Shown: positions 47,275 to 59,350 of the stretch, piece after piece
Layout: the number at the start of each line of letters is the position of its first letter
Numbering within the stretch: the stretch's first letter is position 1
Made by a program: the position numbers and the translations under genes
Notes under the pieces: model-generated
The model's input: only the letters and a program-made list of their open reading frames with translations
Databases searched by the model: none
Told to the model about the DNA's origin: nothing
From: Amblyomma americanum
Taxonomy: Eukaryota > Arthropoda > Arachnida > Ixodida > Ixodidae
Assembly: GCF_052857255.1 (NCBI RefSeq)
Contig: NC_135505.1
Coordinates: 29,352,499 to 29,416,498 of the forward strand
Direction of reading: 5' to 3'
Length of the DNA stretch: 64,000 nt

Positions 47275-47511
47275 GTTATTGGTTTATGGGGTTTTAACGT
47301 CCCAAAGCTACTCATGCTATGAGGGACGCCGTAGAAGGGCTCCGGAAATTTCAATCACCTGGGGTTCTTTATTTTGCACTTACATGGCACAGTAGGCGGG
47401 TCTCTAAAGTTTCGCCTGCACCGAAATTGGATCGCCGCGGCCGGGATCGAACCCGCGTCTTTAGAGACAGCAGCCGAGTGTCATAAGTGCTGAGCCACCG
47501 CGCCGGCACCA
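47275..47511 (-). repeat. SINE type B
   Basis: Head at 47511 (GCCGGCGCGGTGGCTCAGC on minus) and tail TTTATGGGGTTTTAACGTCC near 47283. The target duplication GCAAGRCATATG has 12 bp and one mismatch (47263-47274 and 47512-47523). Confidence 0.88.
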
Positions 47512-47570
47512 GCAAGACATATGCTACATGCGGAAGACATGTGCTGCATGTTCTACACGTCGTCTACGCG

Positions 47571-50500
47571 AGTAGTAGTAGTAGTAGTAGAAAACATTTA
47601 TTCCAAAAAGGTAGGATAGAGAGGCGAAAATACAGATTTTGGGTGGAGTCCTTATTTCAGGACCCCAATGTCCACAGCAGTTGCTCTTGCTTAGGATATC
47701 AGCTTTCGCTGCGTCGCCAAGTCAGAGCTGAGCAGGGCAGACTCCCACTGTTCCTCGGAGTGATGTTTGTCTAGTTCGGGGGGCTTGGGACCGGAGCAGC
47801 CCCATGTTACATGATATGTTGTTTTAATTCCGCCTCACCAGGGGCAGATGCTGTCATATCTGTCTGGGAAGATGATGTGGTACTTGTGTAGGTTAGGAAA
47901 GGTGTTCGTCTGTAGTTGTCGCCATTCCCTCGGCTCTGCCGCCGTTAGCTTACGGTGTGGTGGGGGATAGACTTTTCTTTGTGTTCGGAGAAGGAGGAGG
48001 CGCTCGCCGTACGTAGAGGGGAGAGGGGTGAGGTCGGGGAGGTTAGTCGCTCGGTTAGTATATCCTCGAGCTAGACTGTCCGTGGCCTCGTTTCCCTCGA
48101 GCCCCTCGTGCCCAGGAGTCCAAGTGATTTGGTGTGTGCATGTGGAATTTTGAACTTTTGGGGTAGTCAGAATGGGAGCGACGGAGTGTGAAAGTCTGCC
48201 AGAGAGGAAGAGGCGACACGTGGACTGGGAGTCGATAATAATTTTTAACTGATTTCCCGTAGCATCGCCGTGCTGGATTGCGAGGGAACTTGCAGCAGTT
48301 TCTGCTACTGTGGGAGAGCAGTTTCGTAGGAAGGCGCTGGCGATTTCCTTGAAATTGGTGTCCAAGACGACCACCACCGCGTTTGTTGAATCGGGGTACA
48401 TGGCTGCGTCGACGTATACAGTATTTTGTGCCTGTCGATGTGTGCGGCGCAGATAGTCCACTCGCGCCTATCGTCGTCCCTTTTGTGAGTCCAAGTGCAT
48501 GTTCTTCGGGAGTGGAGCTACATACACGCGAGTTCGCAGAGTTGAGGGTAGGTCTCGGTTCTCCTGGACGGCGCGTATGTCAGCCGGGGAACCCACTCTT
48601 TCCAAGATTGCGCGTCCAGCTTTGGGGGTGAGGAGGCGCTCCTTTTGCGATGCTAGGACGGCTTCTCGAATTTCTTCTATTGTGTTGGTCAGTCCCAGGT
48701 CCTCGAGGTGGCAGTTGGCCGTGTACATCGGGAGACCTGACGCATGTTTGTAGGCGGTACGGATGATGGCATCTGCTTTGTCTCGCTCATTCCCCAGAAG
48801 TGGTAGGAATGGGAGACCGTATGACAGGCGGCTCATAACTAGAGCCTGTATCAGTCGAATTGTATCCTCCTCTCTCATGCCTTTGCGGGTGATGCGCCGA
48901 ATCATGCGGGAGATCTGGAGGGCAGTTGTCCAGAGACGCTGTAACGTGTGGTTGGCTTTCCTGTTGCTCTGAAGCCAAAGGCCCAGGATGCGGATAAGAG
49001 GGACTTCCTTTATTCTCGTGCCTTCGAGGTAACCCTCGATGTCACCGGGAGATTTGTAGGCATAGTCCTGAATGCGGATAATTTCGGATTTTTCGGGTGC
49101 GCAGCGGAGGCCGCAATTTGCTGCTTGTCTTTCTACGCATTTGACTGCCTCTTGTAGGGTGTTTTCTTTGTCGGCAAGGGAACCCCAGGTGGACCAGATG
49201 GTAATATCATCAGCGTAGATAGTATAACCGATGCCTTCAATAGCCTCGAGTGCTTTTGCCATGCCGATCATAGCTATATTGAAGAGGAGAGGAGAAATGA
49301 TAGAGCCTTGGGGAGTGCCTTTGTTGGGTGTCTGCTCTGTGCCGGAGCGGACATTTCCCATACCAATCGTGGCCGTGCGGTTGCTGAGAAAGTTTTTGAT
49401 GTAGTTGAAGGTCTTGGGTCCGCAATCGAGGGCGTTGAGCTCTTTCAGGATGGCGTCGTGAGAAACGTTGTCAAAAGCGCCTTTCAGATCAAGTGCCATA
49501 ATTAGGTGCTCGCCGCCTCTCGGGATGTTACTGAGTACTTCTTCCTTGAGGAGGAGGAAAGCGTCTTGCGTAGAACGACCTTTCCTGCAGCCGATAATAG
49601 TAGGTAGAAAGAGGTTGTTGTCCTCTATGTAGTTTTGGAGGCGGGTCTGGATAACGCGCTCGTATAGTTTGCCCAGGCAAGAGGTGAGGGAGATGGGTCG
49701 TAATGCTTCCAGGCTTGGTGGTTTGCCTGGTTTTGGGATAGTCACGATTTCGGAGTGTTTCCACTCTGCAGGGAGTTTTCCCGCCTCCCATAGGGTGTCA
49801 TTTATGTAGGTAGTAAGGACCTCGATCTGCGACTTGCGCAGGTTTCGAATCATCCCATTTGTGATCTTGTCCGCGCCAGCTGCCGTGTTGCGTGTGGCAG
49901 ATCGAGCCGCGGCGTAAACCTCGGCAGTGGTGATGGGGGCGTCCAGCCTCTCATTTGGGCCTCCCGTGTACGAGATTGTGCTGGGAGGATGGGGGCGCCG
50001 ATGTAATTAGTTTTGAGAGCGGTGAGGAGGGCCGCGTCGTCTCCGGGGTACAGATGGGCGATTTTCTTGAGTGTACGGTTAGCGGCAGACCGCGATGTTT
50101 GCGGATCGACGAGGCTGCGGAGGTGCGTCCAGGTGCGGGAGGTCCCCAGCGTGCCACGTAGTGACTCGCAAAATTCCTGCCAATTCTGTTGAGAAAGGTG
50201 TTGTGCATACTCTTGTGCTTCTGCCATGATCTGTGATATGCGGAGTTTCAAGGGACGATTGAGGCGTTGGCGTTTCCATCTGCGAACCAGAGTCCGTCGG
50301 GTCTGCCACAACTTCAGAAAGTGACGATCGACCGCCGGATTATCGGGTGTGCATTGTACTTCGGTGGTGGCCTCCTTGTGTGCTTTCCAAATCTGTTCAC
50401 TCCATTCACTGATTGATTGAATGGGGTCTTCCGGAACGGGCTGTGCACGGTATTTAGTCCAGTCCGTGATTTTGGCGGTTCCCAGGGTACGACGAATGTT

Positions 50501-50640
50501 TGCGGAGGTAATAGACGTGCTTACGATGTAGTGGTCGCTACCTAAGCTCTCTCGTCTACGCGAGATGAGGGCCACCCAGCGTGTTCGCGGTAACCTCTGC
50601 AACTCAGAGAACCCCAAGCAATTCATAGTATTCTGACATC
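47571..50640 (-). mobile_element. 5'-truncated I-like retrotransposon with RNase H
   Basis: Ends at 47571-47590 in (TAC)n on the minus strand, just after an AATAAA signal (about 47598-47603). The truncated 5' end lies near 50640, within the late endonuclease region. It is a different subfamily from the element at 18678. Confidence 0.82.
47835..50626 (-). pseudogene. I-like ORF2: end of endonuclease, RT, RNase H
   Basis: Starts in the endonuclease end (SLGSDHYIV, about 50545). A linker follows, then RT from 49853 with IVTIPKPGKPPSLEALRPIS, MALDLKGAFDNVSHDA, PQGSIISPLLFNIAM and the catalytic IYADDITIW (about 49225-49200). RNase H (48430-48030) has VYVDAAM, AETAAS, IIDSQST and PGHEGLEGNEATDS, with all expected acidic residues. 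The C-terminal zinc region is cut by a TGA at 47835 in place of the usual cysteine-rich end. Frameshifts lie near 49925 and near 48470. Each long block (461 and 209 codons) is otherwise clean, so decay is recent. Confidence 0.85.
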
Positions 50641-51914
50641 ATCACCTGCGATTCGCACTTTCCCTTTCCCTCTACCCAGTGTGAAGTAGCAGGCCAGGTC
50701 ATATTAGCGCCGGCCAGCCTCTCCACCTTTCCTTTCATTAAATTACTTTCTCTTTCTTGGCAAAGCTATGTCGTTGCTTATGCGCTGTAACATTCGCAGC
50801 ACGATTGATCGCAGCTGCGTCCACCAGTTCCACGCTTGAGGGCCCTGCTGTCGCGGCGCGCGAACGTATCATCACGCTACTTTTTCGTACTTTGCCGGCT
50901 TTAGTTTTTACGTTAAAAAATTATCGAAAGCAGGCATTAAAAAAAACTAATGAATTAGAAGTTTTTTCGGGCGTTCTGAACTTTGTCAGTGAAACTTTCA
51001 CCGAAACACAACAGCTGACGAATTTTTCTTCAAAATTGATTTATTATTGAGTAAAGGATCAAAAACCCCTGAGTTTCTTTATGTGATGGCGAGCAATGTG
51101 CCCTGGTACGTTTTTAAATGTAAGGTAAAGTCACATGGAACACCAAACATATAAGCTCTTCTCTAGAGTAAAAAAAAATTTGAGCTTATGCACCTGAGAG
51201 CGAAATTAAGAAATGCTAAAAATTCGTACCAGCAGTAACCACAGTTAATAACATAAAAAACTGCTGCTTTGTAACAAATAGAGGCCACCAGTACACAGAG
51301 AAACTTATGACTTGAAGGGCCTTTGTTTTTAAAAAAGTGCGCTGTGGTTGAGCACTGAGCTGCTTGGCGCTCAGCGTTTTCGTTGTACCTCGAGTAGTGT
51401 GTCGCATGCAGTAGAAACTTTAAGTAGCCAGCAGCTTTCGATTCTGAAACCGCCCCGTTATCGAACTACATGTTGCATTATCTTTTCCTTGATACACTAT
51501 GCCTACAGTCAGATATGAAACTTAAGTGTTTCAGCGTAGCGAAGACGGAAGAAAAAGCTTAATAAAATTTCCATTTCATGTGCCTTTCTTGCAAGCCTCC
51601 AGACTTTGGCACATACATCAGTTAACTCCGGATGCGTGTCTTACTCACTGTAGCACTAATAATGAGAGAGAAATCCTAGAACTCTAATACAGTGCCTTCT
51701 CAGTACTACACACCAACGGCCGCCAATCGATGCCAACGTAATCATTGTGAGCAAACTGGCGGCAACGTTATGCTGAGAAGACATGGCCTGCTCTTATTGC
51801 AGTTGTGAATGCGACTGCTGGGCGCAAGCGACAAGTTGCAGTGGAACTGTCTGAACGGGTACTGCAATTTGACAGCACCGGCGACTAACTTTGGGAAGTG
51901 GGCACAGCGAGTGC
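50641..51914. other. Unassigned DNA
   Basis: Begins with a GC-rich stretch (50690-50730) that may be element-derived, then AT-rich DNA with nothing recognisable. Confidence 0.3.
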
Positions 51915-53302
51915 TACAGAATCTAAAACATCCCGCAATTTGCATTGCCTGCTCATTACTATGGAAGACCGCTAAGATTTTCTTAATTCATAAGGAAGGA
52001 GATGTCAAGGACTTGAAAAATTACACACCGATCAGCTTACTGTCCGTTGCCTACAAGGTATTTACTAAGGTAGTCGCTAATAGAGTCAGGAAAACCTTAG
52101 ACTTCATTCAACCAAATGATCGAGCAGGCTTTCGTGAAGGATATTCCACAATAGATCATATTCGCACTATCAATCGGTGATAGAAAAAGGCGCAGCATGT
52201 AAGCAACCCCTATATTTATCCTTCTTTGATTACGAGAAAGCGTGTGACTCAATGGAAGCCTCGGCAATTATGCAGTCATTGCAGAATCAGGGTGCAGACG
52301 ACTCTTCTGTAAAAATGCTGGAAGATGTGTATAGCAACTGCACAGCTAACATAGTCCCCCATAAAGTCAGCAATAAATGTCCAGTAAGGAAGGGCTTCAG
52401 GAAGGGAGACAGGACATCCCCAATGCTATTCACCGCCCGCTTACAGGAGGTATTCCGAGGCATGAATTGGGAACAGTTGAGGATAAGAGTTAATGGAAAA
52501 TAAATACCTAAATAACCGGCGATTCGCTGATAACATTGCCTTGCGGAGTCACTCACGAGATGAACTGAAAAACAAGCGTAATGACTTAGAAAGGCAGAGT
52601 AGAACGGTGGGTATAAAAATTAACATGCAGAAAACGAAAGTAATGCTCAACAGTCTAGCAAGATAGCAGCAGTTCACAATTGATAGCGAGGTGCTGCAAG
52701 TAGTAAAAGAATGTGTCTACTTAGGGCAGGTAGTGACCGCTGATGCATATCATGAGTGGGAAATAACAAGAAAAATAAGAATGGGATGGAGCGCATATGG
52801 CAGGGTCTCTCCGATCATGAATGCCAGTTTACCAATAACCCTCAAGAGAAAAGTGTACAACAGCTGTATCTTATTGGCACTCTTCTACGGTGCAGAAGCG
52901 TGGAGGCTAATGAAAAGGGTTCAGCTTAAGTTAAGGACAGCACAGCGAGCCATGGAAAGAAAAATGATAGGTGTAACGTTAAGAAGCCGAAAGCGAGCGG
53001 AGTGGGTGAGGGAACAAACGCTGGTTAATGTCAGCCTAGTCAAAATCAAGAAGAAGAAATGGGCTTGGGAAGGGCACGCAATGTGAAGGCAAGATAACCG
53101 CTGGTCCTCAAGGGTAATGGAGTGGATTCCAAGAGAAGGCAAGTGTAGCACGGGTAGGCAGAAGGTTAGGTGGGCGGGTGAGGTTAGGAAGTTTGCAGGC
53201 ATAGGGTGGGCGCAGCTTGCAAAGGACGATGTTAATTGGAGAGACATGGGAGAGGCCTCTGCCCTGCAGTGGGCGTAGTCAGGCTGGTGATGATGATGAT
53301 GT
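51915..53302 (+). pseudogene. RTE-clade reverse transcriptase, 5'-truncated
   Basis: Plus-strand RT of an RTE-type element. Visible in order: IFLIHKEGDVKDLKNYTPIS, a GFREGYSTIDHI block, LYLSFFDYEKACDS, GFRKGDRTSPMLF and a degraded catalytic FADNIAL (normally F-A-D-D). KINMQKTKVM, CVYLGQVVTAD and the C-terminal KKKWAWEGHAM and DNRWSSRVMEWIPREGK blocks follow. The 3' end is (TGA)n at 53286-53302. A TGA at about 52178, a TAA at 52501 and further stops break the frame. The second Asp of the active site reads Asn. Confidence 0.82.
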
Positions 53303-55337
53303 CTAACAGAGTGCTCACCACACTATCTGGCGCAGGCTGCCCTTGTGCCACTTAGCATTCTGTACGAAGTATTGGTAAGGTGAATTTATTCTAATCCAAA
53401 GATATGGGTAGCCTAACTGCTAAACTGTCGCTCGTCTGTCATTGCACAGCACAGAACAGAGGACACATAACGCGTACTTTCGACGTCGACCACCAGGAGT
53501 ACACCGTCTCTCGGATTGTATCCGTCCAAAAAAGCAGACCGAGTGTAAAAGACAGAATCCTTTTGGGAGACAGGTATTGAAGTTGCGCTGAGGAATTAAG
53601 AAGCCTAGCGTTCAGCGCGTTCCAAGTGGCAGCGGCAAGCATTAACGGGTTGCTGTGGCACGGGCGAAAACCGCCGTCATTAGGCGAATCGTTTGAAGGA
53701 GTGTACAGCTAAAACGGACAAAAGCAATGAGTGTCTATGGTGGTCAGTGCGTCCTCACCTACGGAAAAAATACGAATGTGAAAGGCAGCCTGGAAATTTT
53801 GATGCTAGGAGATTCCAAGGTTCCACAGCAGCGTAGGTACATGCTGAAGGTGGGCCTACAGTTATGCTTGGAGCCATTATTGTCACCGCCTGAGATGTTA
53901 GCCCTGTTGTAGAGCATCACGAGTAGGATAGCTGAGGAAGACCGACACCATTGGGCTGTGAAGTGCGTCGGCGCGATGGCAGAGCGTGTAAATATGCTGC
54001 AGAACTCTTAAAAACTTGAGCGCAACAGTTGATTTTCTAGAAATAGTAACATGCGCCCAGTATCTGACAAAGAATGGTTTTTCGCAGTAATGCCAGAGGC
54101 TGCGCACTTACAGTACACGCGTCCCTTTGATAACAATTTTAAGCTGATTACAGTCAAATGTGAGGAAGTCTGTGACCGTTCTGTGAAAATTTTAACTATA
54201 TTAAACCTGATGCCTCTCTCGTTAAGTGTTAAAAGTTCTAAGGTATCACATTTAGAGGTGTTTTTGCGACAAATGCGCATATGCCGCACATTCCTTTTCG
54301 GACCATCATTTCGAATTGTAACGCTTGGCATCGCGTGGTGTGGTATCTGCAAAAGCACCTTGACTCCTTGAACATTGCGGGCCGCTTTGCTCTTCGAAAC
54401 TCGGAAAAAGTCTGTGCAGTACTTTTTAGGGTTTAACGCCGGGAAATGTCGGGCTTAGCACTGATGTTAAGAATATATACTACGCCCTTCCCTATTCCAC
54501 ACTCATGATTACAATTCACGAATGCGTCACCCAACAAAACGATAACTTCAGTTCATTAATAGGCCCGGAATTTTGTTAGCGTTTTTAAAACCGATTTCTT
54601 TACACTTAAATTCAATGTTTGTGAAAGCGTGGAAAAATCTCCTTCAAAAACCGGGTATGCGTTTTGATGCTGTGTTGCTCCGGTTATCGGCAGCATGATA
54701 CTAGGAAAAGTGGATGAGGCTGACTACCGAAGACTTCATAGGCTAGCGTTGTGAATTTGAGTACGTAGTCGTTTTTTTGGCACTGGTGGAAATTAACGGA
54801 CAGGCAAATCGCTTTGTCAGAATTTTGAAAACAAACCAGAATCGCATAGGTTTAAAGTTCACTTTGGAAGTACCTGGGAATAGCGAGCTCCAGTTTTTCA
54901 ATATCAGGTTACGTGGTAAGGAAGTACATGTTTGTTAGGAGAAGAAACCAGGCTAAAAGGCCTATTTTGAATAGCTCGTTTCGTCACTCATAACAGGATA
55001 AAAATATTGTCGCTCTCCGTTTGCGCTCAGCACTCGTGAAGACTTGAGTGCATTGCATCGTAGAAAGTGTTTCCCTTCAAGTGCAAAGACTCACCGCTGT
55101 GTTACCGAAATGTATTTACTTGTTTATTAGGTCCTCAAAGCCTGTTTTCGGTGAAAGTCTATGTTCAAAGCCTACTTTAGGAATCGGTGATTTCAAGAGC
55201 CTGTGAGACATTTATTTCCTTGGCACGGGGCCGATTTTTCGAGACATGCAGAGGGCGGCGGTCAGAAGAGCGTACGAAGAGGAAAAAAGACTATGGCAAT
55301 TCCTTGTGTTCCTTATGGCAATTCCTTATCACGCACA
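53303..55337. other. Unassigned DNA
   Basis: 2 kb with no recognisable gene; only short frames. Confidence 0.3.
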
Positions 55338-55347
55338 ATCTGAGGAA

Positions 55348-55656
55348 TATAATATAATTGGTTTTGGGGGAAAGGAAATGGCGCAGTATCTGTCTCATAT
55401 ATCGTTGGACACCTGAACCGCGCCGTAAGGAAAGGGATGAAGGAGGGAGTGAAAGGAGAAAGGAAGAGGTGCCGTAGTGGAGGGCTCCGGAGTAATTTCG
55501 ACCACCTGGGGATCTTTAACGTGCACTGACATCGCACAGCACACGGGCGCCTTAGCGTTTTTCTCCATAAAAACTCAGCCGCCGCGGTAGGGTTCGAACC
55601 CGGGAACTCCGGATCAGTAGTCGAGCGCCCTAACCACTGAGCCACCGCGGCGGGGC
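55348..55656 (-). repeat. SINE type A, left member of a head-to-head pair
   Basis: Minus-strand copy with the head at 55656. Its own target duplication ATCTGAGGAA is at 55338-55347 and 55657-55666. Confidence 0.92.
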
Positions 55657-55689
55657 ATCTGAGGAACGGTGGACGAAGATTTGACATGG

Positions 55690-56002
55690 TGCCCCGCCGC
55701 GGTGGCTCAGTGGTTAGGGCGCTCGACTACTGATCCGGAGTTCCCGGGTTCGAACCCGACCGCGGCGGCTGCGTTTTTATGGAGGAAAAACGCTAAGGCG
55801 CCCGTGTGCTGTGCGATGTCAGTGCACGTTAAAGATCCCCAGGTGGTCGAAATTATATCGGAGCCCTCCACTACGGACCTATTCGTTCCTATCTTCTTAC
55901 ACTCCCTCCTTTATTCCTTCCCTTACGGCGCGGTTCAGGTGTCCAACGATATATGAGACAGATACTGCGCCATTTCCATTCCACCAAAAACCAATTATTA
56001 TT
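55690..56002 (+). repeat. SINE type A, right member of a head-to-head pair
   Basis: Plus-strand copy with its own duplication ATTTGACATGG at 55679-55689 and 56003-56013. Only 33 bp separate the two heads, so together they form a long inverted repeat of about 310-bp arms. Confidence 0.92.
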
Positions 56003-56013
56003 ATTTGACATGG

Positions 56014-56690
56014 ACGTCGTGTGCATAGCCCGTTTAGAAGTGCAATGTCTACGTGCAACGGATAAAAATACTTTAGAGCGTAGGCTTAAGAATAGTCCAT
56101 TTCTGTGCACATTGCACCAGAGGTCACCGTTCGTAGAATGTGTGTGTGGCGTAGTGTATGATGTACCTCTTTAATTCAATGAACTGTTCTTCGGCCATTC
56201 TCGGCAATATCTGAACGTTCGGTTCATGGAGCATAATAACGTCTTATTAGACGCCCTTTGTTCGGAGGTTGTTGAACATTGTGGACAGTGTAAAATTGAA
56301 AATAAGAAGTTGTATTAAGCACCGTTCAAATGGACTAATGTTCTTTCGCGGCGTCGAGGTCAGGGCAGGCGAGAAATCATGAAAGCGCATTTTACTGAAA
56401 TTAAAAAAGAATGCATGTCCTAGCGAACCATTGATCTTGTTTTACGGCAAAGAGATAGCATTTTTCGATAACTTGTGATTTGTCACTTTTGAAGCTACGG
56501 GTGTGAGTGCGGCGTTCGTTTTTTTTTCTTTTTGTTCGTTTTTTGCAGGTTGTGTTTGTTAGCGCCTTTAAGCCCTGCGTGCCTTTCAAACATTCTTCGA
56601 TTTTGTTTTCGTGTATACATATATACCCATCCAGTTTCCTTCTTCCATGTAAGCTGAATTTTGTTTTCAAGATGAATTAAATCCGCCTAG
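56014..56690. other. Unassigned DNA
   Basis: AT-rich; nothing recognised. Confidence 0.3.
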
Positions 56691-56835
56691 GACAGTTGCC
56701 GGGCCAGTTGGTACATGATCTCACCGAAAAACAGCACGCTTACACGGGACACGAGAAAAGAGACACGCACACACACAGCGCTGTGTGTGTGCGTGTCTCC
56801 TTTCTCGTGTCCCGTGTAAGCGCGCTGATTTTCGG
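56691..56835 (-). mobile_element. Hairpin element H4
   Basis: Arms at 56723-56779 and 56780-56836 pair over 57 bp with 3 mismatches and no loop, centred on ACACAGCGCTGTGT. The tail on the minus strand (56722-56691) contains TGTACCAACTGGCCCGGC. Flanked by a 13-bp duplication TAAATCCGCCTAG (56678-56690 and 56836-56848). Confidence 0.88.
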
Positions 56836-57127
56836 TAAATCCGCCTAGCTCACCTAACCATTGTTCTGCCTCTAGAGGCATACACAAAGGAAACCGATAC
56901 CGTAAACAAGATTGGATGTCGCCAGTGTGTCTGTGATGACGTCATTCTAACTTACCTCCCATCACAGTTACAGGACACTCGATCATCCTGATCAATAGTA
57001 TTCCCTATCTGTCAATTTTTGAGCGTTTCGCGTCGACTGCTCTATTCGTGTGCATGCGCCGTAATTCCAGAGGGAGAAGAAGGAGAAGAAGCGAGCCTGT
57101 CTTCCGAGAGCTGAGTTCTACGAAAGG

Positions 57128-57311
57128 ATGATTCGGGGTCGCGTGGTGTCCAGCAGTGAGGAAAAAGCAACGGGAAGTGACGCCGCACCAAACACTAGCG
57201 ATCAAGGCAGCTTGCCGCCCCCGAAGAACCTTACGGGCAGTTCATCGCGGCGACGGCGACGCCACCGTCGCAGCAGCCGGGGCTCCCACTGCAGACGCCG
57301 GAATCAATCTG
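57128..57311 (+). CDS. Candidate first coding exon, basic unknown protein
   Basis: ATG at 57128 (context AAAGGATGA) opens a 61-codon frame ending at a donor consensus (CTG|GTGAGA, 57311/57312), phase 1. The GC-rich stretch stands out from AT-rich flanks. The peptide is serine-rich and then strongly basic (SSRRRRRHRRSSRGSH), resembling a nuclear-localisation or RS-type region. No domain is recognised and no next exon was found in the following kilobase. It could equally be a chance frame in a CpG-rich promoter region. Confidence 0.33.
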
Positions 57312-58458
57312 GTGAGACAAGCAGCGCCTTAGTAGAGCTCCGGCATTGCAAAGGCTGTCGGCATATATTTATGTTGCCTTAATGTAGGAAACTAATTTGG
57401 CAACTCTCGCAGTCATGAAAGCTCGCATATTTATTGCCACCTCAAGCTCTACACAAATATATGTGTTCACTGTGTCTTCTTGCTCTAAAGAGTTCCAAAT
57501 GGTACATAACACGATGGTGTGGGACATCGCGCCTTTCTTCGTTTATTACGAATTGTTGCGCCTTTACATTGAGAATTGAGCTCGACCGCCACTAGTTCAA
57601 CATTAGGTTCCGTTAAACAATTCTATCATTGCACTTAAGAATTACCCTATTCCGAGCACACTCGCCATAATTGCGTCAAAATAGATGACTCTATGTGGCG
57701 TTTGAGCACCAATTTGAATTATACGTGACCAGTGGCGCACTACAATATGTGGAGCTAGAGCTACTGGAAATTCTTCTTTAGTACCGCGTTTCTACTGATA
57801 CGCCACTATAGATTGGGAAGGTATGTGGCTGCCGCCTCGTGAAGGTTTAAGTTTAACGGTCGTCTCTATAGCTCCCTGTGTGTCTGCCTTTGCAATGTGG
57901 CTACCGCATGTAACGACTTATACACCTGCGTTGTTAGGTTAGCACAACCAACTTCAACGATAGCCTGAATTAACACTCAGAAGAAGCAGTAACAAATATT
58001 TTCGTAATTGGTTTTAGCAGCACATTTTGCATCGACGGATGTCTTACTGTCCAGGCGGCAGTTTTTCATAGCCACAGCTCAATGCGAATTTCTGACAAAA
58101 TTAGTGCTGCAGATCTGGCAACCTTATGCAAAAGGAATGCGTTACTCTGAAAACTTTTCGACTGACGCTTTGTTAAGTGCCCGGTCATTATCGGCATCAT
58201 TATTGCCCTTGTAGATGATGGGCGTCTGGAGTACATTGTCACGAATATTAAGCACCGCACAATCGAGGGCGAAACAACTGCTCCAGGCTGCCGAGCGGCC
58301 GCATGAAAGATGGCGAAGCACTTCTACTTTCTCCACTTCTGAGCTATATCACTGCTCCCAGCATCCCTCGGTGCAGCCTGCTTTCACAGTGGGAAAAATG
58401 GGTTAGACGCGTAAGGTTAAGCTCAGGTATCACGACTCAGAACCGGTGGCACTCAGCC
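57312..58458. other. Unassigned DNA, possible gypsy LTR debris
   Basis: TGTCACGAATATT at about 58238 resembles an LTR end and lies on the 3' side of the gypsy remnant that follows. No partner LTR was found. Confidence 0.3.
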
Positions 58459-59350
58459 TCAAGTACGCCCAGAAGGACGGTCGTGATACGGGTTCATACG
58501 AACGACGTGCACAACATCCGCACGTGGTGGTCTCCGCGATGAGCGGGCTGGGGTTGCCGGTGAAACTTCGTACGACGCGTCGCTAATGCGGCGGAGAAAA
58601 CGGTAAGGACCGAAGTGTCGTCGCAGTACATTTTCAGGCAACCCACGGTGACGAACTGGTGTCCAAACCCACACATGGTCTCCTGGCTCGTACGTAACAA
58701 ATCGGCGTCCGAGAATGTAGCGATGAGCGTCGAAGGCCTGTTGACGGTGTATTAGCTGCCTGGCCAGTTGGCGCGCTTTTTCAGCCAATTGAACCAAAGC
58801 GGCGATGCCAAAATCGGGCTCTCTGTCACAGTGAGGGTCGACGGGCACCATGGTGTCCAAAGAAGTAACAACTAGGACGACCGAAGACAAGCTGGAAGGG
58901 CGTGAGCCACGTTGTCTCATGCAGGGCCGTATTGCAAGCGAATGTTACGCATGGGATAATTTGGTCCCCCGTTTTATGCTCCACATCCACATACATGAAG
59001 AGCATGAGCCGCCGCGGAGGCTCAGTGGTTACGGCGCTCGACTGCTGGCCCCAAAGACGCGGGTTCGATTCCGGCCGTGGCGGTCGAATTTCGATGGAGG
59101 CGAAATTCTAGAGGCCCGTGTACTGTGCGATGTCAGTGCATGTTAAAGCATCCCAGGTGGTCGAAATTTCCGGAGTCCTTCACTACGGCGTCTAATAGCC
59201 TGAGTCGGTTTGGGACGTTAAACCCCCATAAACCATAAATAGAGCATGTCGTCCAGGGTTCTGTTAAGGCGTTCCACCCAGCCATTTGTCTGTGGGTGGT
59301 ACGTCGTAGCACGCCTATGGCTGTGTGTGTCAGATCTAGGACTGCCTCCG
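58459..59350 (-). pseudogene. Gypsy-like integrase C-terminal remnant, cut by a SINE
   Basis: The minus strand shows the end of the integrase core (TTYHPQTNGWVERLNRTLDDM, catalytic Glu in WVERLN, about 59290-59250). After the SINE it resumes (VEHKTGD, TFACNTALHETT) down to a C-terminal module with EPGDHVWVWTP and RHFGPYRF, stopping at 58459. It belongs to a different gypsy lineage from the element at 4348. Only the 3' third of pol survives. Confidence 0.75.
59007..59240 (+). repeat. SINE type B inside the gypsy remnant
   Basis: Head GCCGCCGCGGAGGCTCAGTGG, B box GGTTCGATTCC, tail GACGTTAAACCCCCATAAACC. Target duplication AGAGCATG at 58999-59006 and 59241-59248. Confidence 0.92.

Noticed and set aside
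55313..56008. Open frames of 65-124 codons inside SINEs
   Set aside because: The same frames recur in each SINE copy on both strands and are by-products of the repeat.
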